From Lutjanus erythropterus (Eukaryota > Chordata > Actinopteri > Lutjaniformes > Lutjanidae), in the NCBI GenBank assembly GCA_020091685.1, contig CM034592.1:36548705-36612704 (forward strand): a stretch of DNA of 64,000 bases, given 5' to 3'. Positions 1 to 12,718 of the stretch are shown here, piece by piece. The notes beneath the pieces are model-generated. The model was not told the origin of the DNA. It saw only the letters and a program-made list of their open reading frames with translations, and ran no database searches. A program made the translations under genes and the position numbers. Position 1 is the first letter of the stretch. Each line of letters starts with the position of its first letter.

Positions 1-1580
1 ATCCTCAGCAAAGCTACAGAATTCCTTAGAACCAAAAATATAAGGAGGATCTCAATACCAAAAATTGGCTTTTAATTTTACTTTAAATGTTCAGGAAAGA
101 AAACAGAATAAATTGTTCCTCTGGTGTGAACTTGTGTAAATCTCTGGAATAAATGTTCATCAGTTCTCTTTCATTCATTTTTTTTTTCTCCCTGCCCCTA
201 AAATAAGATTGATGCAGCAGATTTTACAAAATGCATGTCCCTTTCCTTTAAAACTTTCCTTAAGAAACTTGAGTTCTTCTTAGGAAGTCTGGTTTGGGAG
301 CTGTGTTGCTGTCTGGGTGGAAACAGTAGAGTTTTAGAGTTGTAGGGTTTGTATACACTGCACAGTGACAGAAACAGGTAAAAAGGAAGAGAAAAAAGGT
401 GTGAAAATTGTCAGAAATCCGGAGGACTACAAGAAAATTGTAATCCTGGGAGAATATAAGGAGAGAGCAATGAAAAACAGGACTCTCCTGGGAAAATTGT
501 GAGGGTTGGCAAGTATGCCCCTTTTCCTCACTTTTACAATACATGTATTAGCCAAAAGTACTGATAAACATACTGATTCTATCTCTATTTTCCTCACCTG
601 GTTGAAAAATAAAGCTTTATTTTCAAAGAGAATATTAAATTGGCCGGGTGTTTTTAAGAACAATGTTTGTCTGTACCCCTTTTGCATTTTACTTTTTTTG
701 TTAACAGTTTTGGGTTTCTTGCTATTAGTGGGGATTTTTGTTGTTGTTGTTGTTGAGCTTGTTTAATTTTGGATAACAGCTGATTTTGGTGTGGCAATTA
801 ATTGACTGAAAGAAAATTAGTTTTCAATTTTGATAATCGATTAACCATTCCAAACAATTCAAACATTCCCTGTTTCCAGTTTAAATGTGAGGAACTGCTG
901 CTTTTCTTTGTCCTTTATGATAGTAAAGGACTGCTGTGCTGTGTTTTGGATGCTGGTTGAAAACATCATTTCAAGGATTTTGTGCGTAAGTATTTCAATT
1001 GTATGTTACTTTATGCTACTCCTCTACATTTGAGAGGGAAATGTTGTGCTTTTTACTCCACTGCATTTATTTGATATCTATAGTTTGCCCCCTAGTTACT
1101 TAAAGATGAATGAATACATTGTCTATCTCATGAAACATTATGTATTTTGATTAGGGTGTTTTTGTTTTTTGTTTTTTGAATATATGGAGGTATTGAAACA
1201 TTTACCAAATATATTTCCTCCAACATGGTGTGTTTGCTCTGTTTCCTTCACTTTTGTTTATCAATTAGCAATCACTGAAATAATCATGAAAAGTATACTT
1301 AGAGTGGGCAAGATCTTTAATTTTAATACAAACAAAACTTGACTTTGATCAGTGCTATTTGTTGATTACAGTGTGACACTAAAACCTCCAGGGATTTTGT
1401 TCTTAATTTAACAAAACAGTGCTTTGTTGCTAGAATGTGAGATTGGGTTCACTGGGGATCAAAAATAACTTGAAATATTTATCTATAAATATCTTTTCGC
1501 GTAGTGGCATATGTCTGAATTAGTTGTCGTGTCTGAGTCACGAAACAAATTCTTACAAAACAAACGGAACCTTTGCTTCA
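1..1580. other. Upstream intergenic DNA
   Basis: AT-rich non-coding DNA upstream of snrpc. No exon-like coding block with splice sites is visible. About 790-940 resembles a dispersed fish repeat that carries ATCGATTA-type ends and a stretch related to a tract of the form ATGATAGTAAA. About 990-1140 resembles another common fish repeat (the part reading CTCCACTGCATTTATTTGA). An AATAAA at about 608 has no recognisable gene in front of it. Confidence 0.5.
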
Positions 1581-1680
1581 GTAAAAGCGGAACTAAGTGC
1601 GGGTAGCTGTTACATCTGGTGGGAACATTTATTGGGTGCACAGGAATCGCGCTCTCGGCGGGGAGAGGTAGCTGCCGATC
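1581..1680 (+). promoter_or_regulatory. snrpc: snrpc core promoter and 5' UTR
   Basis: The 100 bases before the snrpc start codon are more GC-rich than the surroundings, with several CpGs and no convincing TATA box, as expected of a housekeeping promoter. An ETS-like GCGGAA core lies at about 1586. The transcription start cannot be fixed from sequence alone. Confidence 0.5.
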
Positions 1681-4600
1681 ATGCCTAAGTAAGTTCACTT
1701 AATATGTATCTTTCATGCTTTATCTCTGATTTACACTTTTCAATGATCATAAAAACGGTTTATATTTGTATTAAGTAACGAACGGTGGTCAAATAAACGT
1801 TGAAGACGGAAGAAACGGGCGAGTTTGTTTTCACATGAACGCTGTGAGCATTGTTTGGGCTGCGTCTATTTGCTGGACTCAGTCTCGATGTGAACCTAGT
1901 TACTGGTTATCAGCAAAAGACAAAAAAAACACCGTGATATTAAATAATTTGATCTGCAAGAGTCAAGATTTCCAAATATGTTTAAGACTTTAGGACTATG
2001 TTTTTCATCCCTGTCGATCCCAACGTCGATTCTTTGGTTTCAGAGCTGAGAATGTTAACGTGGGGTCTGACTTGTGTTTCAGAAATGCGGGTTTAACAGG
2101 TTAATTTCGTTTTCTAGGGATAAGAGCAGATTAGGTTAATGAAGTTTTTTAATTCTTAGAACTTAATTGAAACAGATATACAGCAAGCTGACAAATTTGC
2201 AACACATTCTGTATATCACCTGAGTCTACAATTACAGTCACGCCAGGGGAACGAAAGGATGTAATAAAAAGGATAAAAAATAAAGACTTTTTTGGGGTTT
2301 TTTTTGTACATGCATGTGTATATATATATATGAGAGAGAGAGAGATTAAGGCTCTCAGCTCTGAAACCTTGGCTTTTTGCTTATGATTTTAAGTATGTCA
2401 TCGTAAAATTTTGTCAATATGATAAGAAAATCAATCAATTGTAACTATGTGAACAAAGATACCAGTCATAATCAGTGAATCCATCCAGTGGATACATATT
2501 TTCAAGGTAATATAAGCTGTGGATAGATATGATCAGCAATAAATCATGAGTTTACTCCAGACTTGTTTTGTTTGTGGGCGAGACTAAAATAAATGCACCA
2601 GTGTTAATCTGAATTCTCCACCAAAGATACAGGTTTGTCAGTTTACATCAATGTCTTTCTTGAGTGTCTGCAAATAATGAATAGTTGGATAAAACCTGTA
2701 AAGCATTTTAAAGGAATATTATGGTTTTGAATTACAGTCTCATGCAAAGTAACGGCAGTTTACCTCCAAGGTGGACGTCATGACTGGAACCATTGCTGCA
2801 GAGAACAACACATCACAATAAAATAAGTAGCCAAGAAAGTTAACATGAATTAGGAGCATTATACGAACAAAATGAATTATTACTTTCTTTTAAAGCTAGA
2901 ATTTTCACCCAAGGTGAAACATTTTAAGATGACTTTAGATAAAGATCTATCCTGCTGGCAGAAAATAAAGATTCTGTCTGAACAAAGAACTGTTGTGTTG
3001 GACATCTCAGAATTTGCCACTGGACATTTTGTCTGCATACTATAATTAGCACACAACACCTTCGCAAATGAAACAAATTCCTTCAAGACATTTTTGTAAG
3101 GAATCATTTGCAACGTGGACATCATGGCTTTCTATGGTGCAGTTTGTTAAACAAGCACGTGTCCGTGTATGATAGATCTTTGAGTCTTTAGTTTTACAGG
3201 TCATTAACAATGTTGATTTTATATTATTATATGTTCCAGTTCTGGTTTAAAGTATACAGTTTTAGGACAGGCCATGTCTAGAAATCTGCACTTTTTTGCA
3301 CTCACCTTAATCTTTGTTCTAATATTAACATCTACAGGTTTTACTGTGATTACTGTGACACCTACCTTACACACGATTCGGTAAGTGTTGTGTATACCAA
3401 ATCAAATTGCTGAGCAGCATGAAGGAATCTTTATTTGGATTCTGTTCCTGCTAAATATCCTCAAATTCGTCCTCTGTTTTTGTTCCAGCCGTCAGTGAGG
3501 AAGACTCATTGCAGCGGCCGAAAACACAAAGAAAATGTGAAAGATTACTACCAGAAATGGATGGAGGAGCAGGCTCAGAGCCTGATCGATAAAACAAGTA
3601 AGCAAATTATTGTCTCAGTTATTTGCAAAACATGACTGACTGCATCTCAAAGAGAGAGCAGCTCCACTTGCTTTTAATTCTTTAAGACACCTTGACACTC
3701 ATTCAAAAGGTCTCTGACAGATGAAGTTCTAAATATTATATAAAGTGGATGGCTGAGAATTTATAGACACAGACATTTTGCTGAGTGTAAAACACAACGT
3801 GATGGAGGGAACCCTGTTAAGAGTCTTGAATGTGGATTTTAAATGAGTCAGCCCTTTGGGATGCAGCTCATGTGTGCAGTGAGACTTAATCATGAAAGTG
3901 ACCTCTAGTGGCAGTAACATATTACTGATGATGATATTTAGGTTGTGCTCTGAACTGTTCACACTCTGACTTACAGCCTGCATTTTCTTTTCCATATAGA
4001 ATAACCTTGTTAGATAAAGACAATAAACCGGGTGTTTGAGTAAAGCCTGTTACATATCCCACACAACAAGGCATGCTTATGCACGTGTGTGGGATATCCA
4101 AGCCCTTTGCTTAAATAGTGCCCTATGTACATCAGCTTACTTGGGCCCCCTCTGAGATTACAAACCGCTAATCCGCATAAGAGATGTAAAGCCAGTGGGG
4201 TGCCAGAGCGTGGTATTGTCCACTGTGGAGGAATGTTGTTTTACACACTAAATTCTCCTTTGCAATAAAAAGATGGTCAGCTACACATCCTGTCAGCATG
4301 TCAGGAATGCGAAATGACATTTTTGTTTCAGATTAATTAACAATAACGGTTGTTTGCAGAGCTGTACTTAATGTTGCAGCGGACAGTGGCATTACAGCAC
4401 AAATTTAGCACCACGTAGTGTATTTTAATATGTAGATGTGTTTAAAAAAAGACCCCACAGGTTGCACTTTGTGTTGTTGTTTGCGTTCCATATTCCAGGT
4501 TTTAATTAAATCTCTACAAACACAAAGGAACATTAAATACATGTGTGGTTGTTTGGGTGTTAATGTTTTGTCTTTTCTCCCGGCAGCGGCTGCTTTTCAA

Positions 4601-7208
4601 CAGGGAAAGATTCCTCCCACACCGTTCCCTGGTGGTCCTCCCCCAGGTGAGTCCATCGTCTTTCAGCTCTGCAGTACTTTGATGAACTAACAATAACAAA
4701 GACACTGGCTCTTGATAGCGAGATTCATACTCAGTTGGGAATGACTGTCAGCATTTTGCTCCATATCAAGGACCATTGAAATTAATTTGAAAAGAATGAA
4801 CGATCAACTAATGTGTTGGGAAAATTTTTTACTTTGCCGCAGGAATACAACAAAAAAATTTAGTGGATAAAACTACAACAACAGTATACATAATATAAGA
4901 ACCTATCGGTTTGCACTTTGCTAACTAACTTTACTGATGAGTTCTGGAGATGACTCTGCTAAAACAAAGGCAGATATTTAAGTTTAATTCTAAGTGTCCA
5001 CTGAATGCAAATTAGCAGGATTTCTTAAGTTCTTAAGCTCTTTCAGCACTTTGATGTGTGAGTTTCTCAGGGAGACAACAGATAGAGCTCCACAGAGGCC
5101 AAACCACCTGAGGGTAAATTTGCAGATTTATTGGTCAAACGCAGTCTGATACAACAGTCCTGCAATAAATCTGACTTTCATGAAGGTTGTAGTGTTCAGT
5201 TTTTGTTGGAGCTGTTTCAGAGCGGTCAGGTGTGAATTCAACTCTAAAGTTATTTTGGAGGGCGCGGTTTGTGGTGCTTGTAATTTATGTTGCATCATAC
5301 TGAGGCGTGTTTGCAATATTTTATGTATTATACCACCCATTTATACCCATTTGACTAAAGTAAATAAGACAAACACATTTATTAAATGTAATACAGTTAA
5401 ACGGCACACAAATTACACTCTCCTAAATGACCATGCAGTCGAATCAACACCTCTCTAAAACAATTTCATTATAACTTTCATGACGTCAGTGTTTATTTCA
5501 TGGCTTTTCTATTAGACTGTATTAGTTTTAGCTCAGTATACCAAACAAACATTGCCTCAAATAATGAGAACAGATGCCAAACTTATATAAAAGAAGCAGG
5601 CATCAAAAACCACACCAGCTGGTGGACATATATAGAGGTACCCTCTAAGAGATGGTAGCATCATTTGAAAAAAATTACTCCTTTTGATATTTATAGTGTT
5701 TACACAAGTTTGTCTGCTAATGCCTGTGAACAGTACAAGTGTCTTTTAACATTGATTGTACATGAATATTTGCTGTTTGTAATACAGGTGGTCCTCCTCG
5801 TCCAGGCATGCTGCCAACACCCCCCATGGGAGGTCCACCTATGATGCCCATGATGGGGCCTCCACCACATGGAATGATGCCTGGTGGACCTGGTAAGAAA
5901 CGCGCTCCTGTCTGCAGAAACCGAATGTGTTTGAAAGTTGAGATAATTCAGAACATGGAAGCAGGGGTCCCCAAACTTTTCCATGCCAAGGCTCACTAGT
6001 ATTAGCATGTGGCCGGGGCCCCACAGAAGATGCCTTTTTAAAAACCCAAAATCGACTGTTTTTTCACCTTCTGTAGGGTGCTTTTGTTTCAAGTGACGTT
6101 GAAGTTTAGGCTGTTTCAGTCATTTGAGAGGGTCTTGAAGCAGATAATGCGTTTTGGGTCGGCGTAGCCTGTCATAAGGTGCTGGTCTGCTTGTCTTTCT
6201 GTTTTCCTTGCGAGTTAACACTAAATTGCAGGAGCAGAGCAGCTTCATTGCATAGGCCCTTTTAAAATCACTGCATTTAAGGATGAAAGATGCTTTTGCT
6301 TTCACCTCACATCAGACAAGTTTGCAGCAATTTATTCATGCATTTGCAGTGGTCACATTTATAGAACAGACTGTTGGCCACAAACAGGTTTTTATCTGTT
6401 CTTATGCTTTTTGTTGGTGCCCTTGAAGTCATTTTCTATTGTCACAAATGAAGTTGTTAATATAATAACGGTAATTCTGTTCACCCTGTATGACTTTGTC
6501 ACAGATGAAACAGTCTGCTTGTTTAAAAAACAAAACTAATCATCCATCTCCCATTTACCCCCTGTCTGATTTCTTAGGTTTCTTATAGTTATTGTTGTTT
6601 AATCAATAAATTGAAAAGTAAATCGTCATGCAAAAGATTACAGGCAAAATGTGACAACATCAAGATTTGCAGTTTTTCTCTATTTTATACCATTGTACAT
6701 TAAACATCTTTGGTTTTACACTGTTGTTAACTTGGACTCTGCTACATTGTGATGACCATTATTATGATATTTTTTTCAAATATTTTATAGATTAAAAGAT
6801 CAATTGAGTTATTGTAAAAATAATTCACATATTAGTTGAAAGTAATCATTACTTGTAGCCCTAATGTACTGCAGGCTTAAGCCAATCAAATGTGACTTTG
6901 CACAGAATCAGAAAATCAGAAGAGGAAAGAAAAAATATCTCCAGGTCACTTTTAATATCTGATCATCGAATGTGATCTTTCTCAGGATATTCCAGATGAG
7001 TTATAAATACACTGATGTGACCCTTTTTGACTCTTTTGCCAAAAGTCAGTACCTAAAGCTGTGTATCCTTTCACTGTCACATTCAGGAGGCATGAGGCCG
7101 CCGATGGGAGGACCCATGCAGATGATGCCAGGACCACCACACATGATGCGTCATCCTCGACCGATGATGATGCCAGTCAGGCCGGGCATGATGCGACCAG
7201 ACAGATAA
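1681..7208 (+). CDS. snrpc: U1 small nuclear ribonucleoprotein C (U1-C)
   Basis: U1-C is the U1 snRNP protein that stabilises pairing between U1 snRNA and the 5' splice site in the nucleus. Six coding exons join in frame: 1681-1688, 3338-3380, 3489-3597, 4587-4646, 5788-5892 and 7087-7208, all with GT-AG introns, giving 148 aa. The first coding exon holds only 8 coding bases (ATGCCTAA), so the start Met-Pro-Lys spans intron 1. The N-terminal zinc finger is complete: Cys6, Cys9, His24 and His30, in the expected MPKFYCDYC...THCSGRKH context, followed by the conserved helix ending in [15 protein letters not shown]. Residues from about 66 on are Pro/Gly/Met-rich (repeats such as [13 protein letters not shown]) and end in RPGMMRPDR. 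Human U1-C is 159 aa; the shortfall lies in the low-complexity tail. Intron 2 is very short (108 bp). Nothing suggests a pseudogene. Confidence 0.97.
1689..3337 (+). other. snrpc intron 1
   Basis: Begins GTAAGT and ends CTACAG. A short TA run followed by a GA run lies at about 2320-2345. Apart from simple-sequence stretches I see no gene or clear mobile element. Confidence 0.7.
3598..4586 (+). other. snrpc intron 3
   Basis: Begins GTAAGC and ends CGGCAG. It contains a perfect 12-bp inverted repeat, ATATCCCACACA at 4054-4065 and its complement at 4086-4097, with a 20-bp spacer. No coding content is visible. Confidence 0.7.
5150..5345. repeat. Dispersed fish repeat in snrpc intron 4
   Basis: The stretch around TTTGTGGTGCTTGTAATTT and GTTGCATCATACTGAGG matches a second block near 47950-48010 (TTTGTGGTGCTGTTGAACT, TTGCATCATACAGAGAGG). 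This suggests a dispersed element family. The ends are not defined. The rest of intron 4 (4647-5787) shows nothing recognisable. Confidence 0.45.
6570..6868 (-). repeat. ATCGATTA-family dispersed repeat in snrpc intron 5
   Basis: An AT-rich block ending in a motif like TTACTTGTAGCCCT, the hallmark end of a dispersed fish repeat also seen at 43565-43850, 44100-44328 and 48005-48335. It is strongly diverged. The remainder of intron 5 (5893-7086) holds nothing else I recognise. Confidence 0.4.
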
Positions 7209-7620
7209 GAGCGAGTGGATTCTCTCCATTCTTTGTTGCCATGAACAGACACCGTCTAGTGAGGACACTTGGTTTAACACTTGGATTTATCAATATGACT
7301 TTTTAAATTCTCATTTTCCTCAACGTTCAGTCTGATGTAATTATGTCATTTTTTGTATAATTACTTTTTTCCCGCTGGAATCGTCATATTTATTACTTTT
7401 CACCTCATTAGAATAAACTTTAGACCCCCGTTTTAAAGATTTTTTTTTTTTTAAGCCCTCTCTTACTATGATGTCAAGATTGAAATATCTCCTCTCAGAC
7501 ATTTACAGACTGTTTGATTTGAAAATAGTTGTTGTTTCTGTATTTTTGCTTTGTTTTAGGTTTTTCATGTTTGGTTTTATTTCATTGCATTGCTTTGATA
7601 AATAAAATGGCGATTACAGA
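7209..7620 (+). other. snrpc: snrpc 3' UTR and polyadenylation signals
   Basis: Sequence after the snrpc stop codon. Candidate AATAAA signals lie at about 7411 (in GAATAAAC) and 7600 (in GATAAATAAAATGG). The second is followed within about 30-40 bases by T-rich sequence and is the more likely distal site. Cleavage sites are not determinable here. Confidence 0.6.
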
Positions 7621-8560
7621 CCAGCTTCTTTTAGCTTGTAGTCCATATAAACAAAGCTCATTTTTAATGTGCTGCACTAACACTGGCGTTTTTCAGTTAT
7701 TCTGCCTGATTTAACCTCTGTAGTCAGGTTGAATTCTCTTTGAATTCTCTTTCAACAAACTAATAAGAATGATAAAGCAAGTCGTACTGTCAGATGCAAC
7801 AAAACTAACAGGAGGGTGAGGGAGATCTATACAGGCAAACAGTCCTGAGAAGAGAAGAGCATGTAAGTAAGCTGACCTCAGTAATGTTACTTAAAGCAGC
7901 AATGAAATGTTTTTACATTAGCATATATTTTCAATCTATGCTTCGTGGAGCATCTCAGAGTCTTCCACCTCATTGTTTTTAGGTGACTGTTTAGGTTCAA
8001 CAAGGTTTAGTTCTAAAAACCGACTCGACTCTACCAGCTCAGCACCAAACAGCAGACAGACAAAGTTAGCGACTAGCTGGTGAACGCAGCAGAACATTTG
8101 GCAGCTAAAGAGCCAGAGATTTCCATCAGACGCTGTTTAAGAGCAAAACAGATCAGCAGATCTAAAAGAACTCAAAGTACCTTTCATACCTGCCTAAAGT
8201 ATCTCACGCAGCAAAATTAAAGCAATTCAAAAAAATTCAAATGTTAAACAAATAAAACATTCAAATATTCAAAATCGAGAGATAAAAGTCAGAGCAAACC
8301 TCAGGGATAAAAAATAATGTAAAAAACATAATTAATACTATAACATTACTCCAAATTAAAAACCAGATTAGACATTTGTTTTCTTGCAGGTTTGGTACAT
8401 CAGCTTTATAATTTCATACTATATCAGTGTGTATCTGTTGTCACATTGATTCATGGTTGCTGTTCAAATTTAACAGCCGAGGCTTAAAAATTAAAGCTTC
8501 AAGTTGGCAACTCAGCGCCCCCCTTTTGAGCTGTTGACAACAAAATTACAAATTGTGGAG
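7621..8560. repeat. Diverged dispersed element, GTTAGC/CAGCAGACA-type
   Basis: From about 7890 (TTAAAGCAGCAATGAAATG) the sequence resembles a common fish MITE. It includes the block at 8040-8140 reading AGCACCAAACAGCAGACAG and GCAGCTAAAGAGCCAGAGA. A TTAA-type left end is plausible, but the right end is not identified. 7621-7890 shows nothing. Confidence 0.35.
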
Positions 8561-8589
8561 CGTGTGTTCAAAACAGGGCTGCTAAAATT

Positions 8590-9250
8590 ATAATTTCCCG
8601 CAGCTCAAGTGATGCCTTCAAATGTCTTTTGACTAAAACCCAAATACCATAGTTTTAATCTGCCAATTATTTTCATGATTGTTTCGTCTAAGAGATGTGA
8701 AAAAAGGCCTGAAACCCAGACACTTTGCCATGATAAATGACAAGGAGAAGCAGCAAATTAACATTTAAGAAGCTGTAACCAGCAAAAGTTGGACATTTTT
8801 GCTTAAAAAATGACTGAAACATAGTAATGGTGTGCTTTTTTGATTAAATAATCTAGAATTGTCACAACAGCAGAATTTTAAATTTCGATACAAGTCTAAA
8901 AAAGTATACTTGATACCTCTTGAACCTGCACACAGTACTGACACAGCAAAAGTCACTGAATGCAATATTTTGTGATGATGGAGGCCAAATTTCGATACTA
9001 ATGATTGTTAGTATTGTATTATTTTAGATGATGTATTGAAAAAAGAATTGGAAGTATTGATACATTTGACAACGTTTAGACTAAACAAATAATTGATGAA
9101 TTGTTGTGGCTCTACCATCCAATTCTCACATTTGAGAGGCTAAAAACTAAAGATCTGGGGTATTTTTGCCTCAAAATGATGGACTGTTCCTCTATCAAAA
9201 TAATTACAGTTTAATTTTCTGTTGATTGACAGAGTTGTTGCCATTCTAGT
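8590..9250 (+). repeat. Two copies of the ATCGATTA-family repeat
   Basis: 8590-8860 and 9085-9250 each carry recognisable parts of the same dispersed family. Examples are CTTCAAATGTCTTTTGAC, AAGCAGCAAATT and TTTTTGCTTAAAAAATGACT in the first, and CACATTTGAGAGGCT and TTTTTGCCTCAAAATGA in the second. Both are diverged, and boundaries are approximate. Confidence 0.45.
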
Positions 9251-9474
9251 TTAAAAAAAAAAAGCTTCCTTTTGCTTCAAGAGGAAGACGACAAGCAAAA
9301 TTCGAGTTAAATCTTAAATGGAGCATAATCTACATTAATCTGAGGTCTGCAGAATCGTACCTTTTGAAGTGTTTCCAGTCTATTCATTGTGATTCTTCGT
9401 TTTAAACAAACTCAGGCCTAAACTTTGTGAAAGCATGAGGCCCATTGGCATTTTAAAAACTTGTCAAATCTGAA

Positions 9475-9700
9475 TTAAGTTCTTAAAGTTGGCCACCGTT
9501 CCTGGACAGCAAAAAGGTCCTTGATTTGAACCCATTCCAGCCACCTGGGCTTCTCCTGAGCGAATTTGACATGTCTCTGTCTCCGCCTGGGGGTGCGAAT
9601 GTGTTTGTCAAGCGTGTCAGCCCCGTGACAGACCGGTGACCTGATGGGGGTGAACGCCGCGTCCTGCTGCCCGCTGCATTCTGGGATAAGCAGCATCACC
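9475..9700 (+). repeat. Diverged tRNA-derived SINE-like fragment
   Basis: GGTCCTTGATTTGAACCC at about 9518 resembles a degenerate polymerase III B box. It is followed by blocks that I know from a very common fish interspersed repeat: CAGCCCCGTGACAGACCGG, then GGTGAACGCCGC, then GCATTCTGGGATAAGCAGC. The order and spacing fit that family. A further fragment of the same family lies at about 48905-48978. Confidence 0.5.
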
Positions 9701-9869
9701 CTCCTTCTTAAAAACCCTGAATATTACAAGCAGATAAGGAAAGAAAACAGACGGTTGTTTAAAATATCGTTTCGCTGGAGACAAACGAGGAAGTTGACCC
9801 AGCCCCTCATTAGTTTATTCAGTCAAGCGTGTTTGAAGAATTACAGCTCTTACGTAACAATCTGCGGCT

Positions 9870-11425
9870 GCTAGTGAATCATTATCTCAGCTGACATTTG
9901 TGTCGACAATGCCTCGCAAGAACTCTCCACTCAGCTGGACTGTAACTTCTGTATCCACAATCACAAACATCTGTCCATAATTGTGAAAACGTCTCAACAG
10001 ATGGAGCTAGAGAGTTGTAATGCATTGCAATTAGAACCAAGACACTGGAATGATGTGCAATGACTGATTATGTGCTTCCATGGACTGTCAAATTTCTTTG
10101 TATCTCACACTCCCAGAGGACATTTTTGCAGCTTTATGGTTTAGGAAATTTCTAGGCCACATATAAAAAAGAAACAAATTTGTTGGGGGCAATAGCCATA
10201 TGCTTCACGCTGTGTTTGCCAATTTATATACTTTCAGACTGGAGGGAGCGCGCTGCGACGACAATCCCAGCTGTAAAAGTGCTGCTGTGCTCCGCATCAG
10301 ATAACTTCTGGTAGCTGTCAGTCATGCATGTTGTAAATTGTGATCTTCAAAGAGACTTTTGGTGGATTACATGCAATCTGATGGCCACTCTGAGGGACGG
10401 ATTCCATTAAGTGTCCTATAAACATCCACTCTCCACGTCAGCAGGACAGGAATAAAACCATGTTAATGCACATTTTATGCATATGTCGCGCATAGGCGGA
10501 TGCCCATGTGTCAACCGAAATCAGAAGAGTCTTTATGAATATTCAATCCAGCCCGTGAAGTGGAGCGCTGCCCTGAAGGGAATGAAGTGGAGTGGGTAAA
10601 AGTGTTTATGATTAGAGCTCAGGAGTTGAGGAAATAAGCCTCGATCATGATAAATATGTATTATAATAAATCTCATGAGCAGATACTGTGGGGCTTGTTC
10701 AGATATTTTGAATGGTGGATGAGAAAAAATACGTTCCGAAACAACAGTTATTCAGATTTTCGACAATAGCAGCAGATGTGACCTTTTGGGAGGATTCCCA
10801 TGTGTGCTACACTGTAAAAACATCAACTTGTATTCTTTTGGTATAAATGAGGATCGCAAGCTGCATTTTTCGAGAAACAGCTGAGGCTGTGTCGAAAAAA
10901 ACAAGCTATAAAGATACAGGACTGTGCAGGTGCATCTCATTTTAAATTGTTTAAATTTGTTATTTTTTATACGGAAATACTTTCCAGCATGCACAGTGTT
11001 AGGCTAAAAATTCATTTTATTATTTTTTTCTAATTTGGAGAAAGTGACACGACAGAAGCTTGTTATGTGTGTGTTTATATAATTGTGTCTCAGATGAGTT
11101 TCATCGTCTTGTATCTAACTGAAATGAAAACAGTGCAAACCATGATGAAGGATAGGTCACCACTTCAAACACTCCACGGTTTTTCTGCAGAAGTCTAAAG
11201 AAATAAACGCTACACTAATCAAAATAAATCCTGATCTCACAGCGGCTGCAATTAGGAGCAGAAATCAGTCAGATTATTCATCATAAACAGGCAGAGAAGT
11301 CACCTTTTATATGCATGACTATTCAACATAGTTCAGCGCTGATTCAGACTGTCTTCAGTATGTTGCAGGCCCGAGCTGTGATGTTCACAGTCCAGAACGA
11401 TGCCTGTACAACCCCTTTTTACAGG
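9870..11425. other. Unique non-coding DNA, possible conserved block
   Basis: No gene seen. 10200-10720 differs from its neighbours: it is non-repetitive, of mixed composition, and rich in motifs such as TTATGAATATTCAAT, TTTATGCATATG and TGATAAATATG. That is the look of developmental conserved non-coding elements. This is an impression from composition only, without an alignment. Confidence 0.25.
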
Positions 11426-11568
11426 TTTAAAGGATGAGTTAACATTTTTTCAAGTGCTTCTTAAAATAATAACCAGGAGCCCATATATACATTGAAACAG
11501 GTTTTGCTTTCTGTAATCACCAATCCACCAATATATCCCTGTAAATTTTACACACTGGTCCTTTAAGA
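11424..11568. mobile_element. Short DNA element with TTTAAAGG-type ends
   Basis: The left part reads TTTAAAGGATGAGTTAAC and the right part CACACTGGTCCTTTAAGA, so both ends carry a TTTAAAGG-like terminus around a TTAA core. The right end matches the termini of blocks at about 34137 and 56849. It may be a composite of two truncated copies. Confidence 0.35.
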
Positions 11569-11916
11569 TCTCCCTGCCTGACATATTCCCAATGTAAAAT
11601 ATATTTCACTATCTCTCTGCCCACTCGATGTGATTAATCGTGCCTCATGTTATCTTTTGCTAAACTTTGGAGTGTATTTTTGAACAGAACCAGAACTTTG
11701 TATTTTATTCTGTATAACACAGTTGTTTTGGAACGGCCAGTACAAACAGGAGGAGTGATTTCAACAGGAAAAGCTTCTGTCAATGTTTATACGGGCACCT
11801 GGCTCTTATTTATTGTTTATCTAAAAAAGTTTTTAACCAGGAAGTTCTTAGTCACCAGTGAAGAGCCACTGATTCAGTGAGAAAGATGATTCATAAGTCA
11901 GTTAAAGATTCTGAGT

Positions 11917-12718
11917 TTAAAGGTACCATGTGAAACAGTTTACTTGTATTAAAAGCACAGTATGTAAATTTTGCCACTAGTGGTTTCTCTCATTCTAAGA
12001 TGTAGTTTGATGACATTGTGAAGTAGCGTGGGACCATGGGAGTTGTTATCTTCATTTTTAAACAGCTACCGTGCTGATGAAAATCTATCAGACATGACTC
12101 AGGCAGGGATGAGGTAATATTAAAGTTTTAATCGCATTGCGTTTTGTCACATATGCAGAATTCACGCATTTCACTCTCTGTCGCATCCGATGTTTCCTGG
12201 GAGTTACAGCAACCAGCGGCTAGTAGAAAACACACTGTTACCTTTAAGAAAGTATGGATTTCTCTGAGTTTGACAACTCAACAAAATATGTAACATACAT
12301 CTAGCATTTTTAGACATTTTTGTGCAGAAATATTACATATTATAGCCTTAGTTGCTTTTTATTGCCAATGTGTGAATGGATTTTAACTTAAAAACAAGCT
12401 CCTTCATGACTTTCTTGGTTGCTTATAACAGTCTGTGGACTAATTTCTTTGTTAATGACTCAGGACATTTTTTTTCTGGGAAAATCCAAAGGATGTAGTG
12501 TGCAGCACTAGCTAAGGTTAGCTTAGAGTCCGCTAACATTAACAAATGGCCAGCGCCCATCACCTAAAGCCTAACTTCACTAACCTTATCTATCATGTCA
12601 CTGTTCTGGTCAATGCCCAGTTCGCTCGCTTGTACATACAGAATGCAAGCAACTTAAAGGTCACCAGTGTCATTTATAACAACCGTTTTCTGCAAAATTC
12701 CACATAGTACCTTTAAGA
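11917..12718. mobile_element. MITE with TTAAAGGTAC termini
   Basis: The left end TTTAAAGGTACCATGTG (about 11917) is the inverse of the right end CACATAGTACCTTTAAG (about 12702-12718). This gives terminal inverted repeats of about 17 bases with one or two mismatches, flanked by TTAA. The 800-bp interior has no transposase reading frame. TTAA targets point to a piggyBac or Kolobok-type transposase acting in trans (inference). Confidence 0.65.

Noticed and set aside
9475-9700. Possible tRNA gene (degenerate B box)
   Set aside because: No cloverleaf or A box could be drawn. The following sequence belongs to an interspersed repeat, so SINE-like is the better call.
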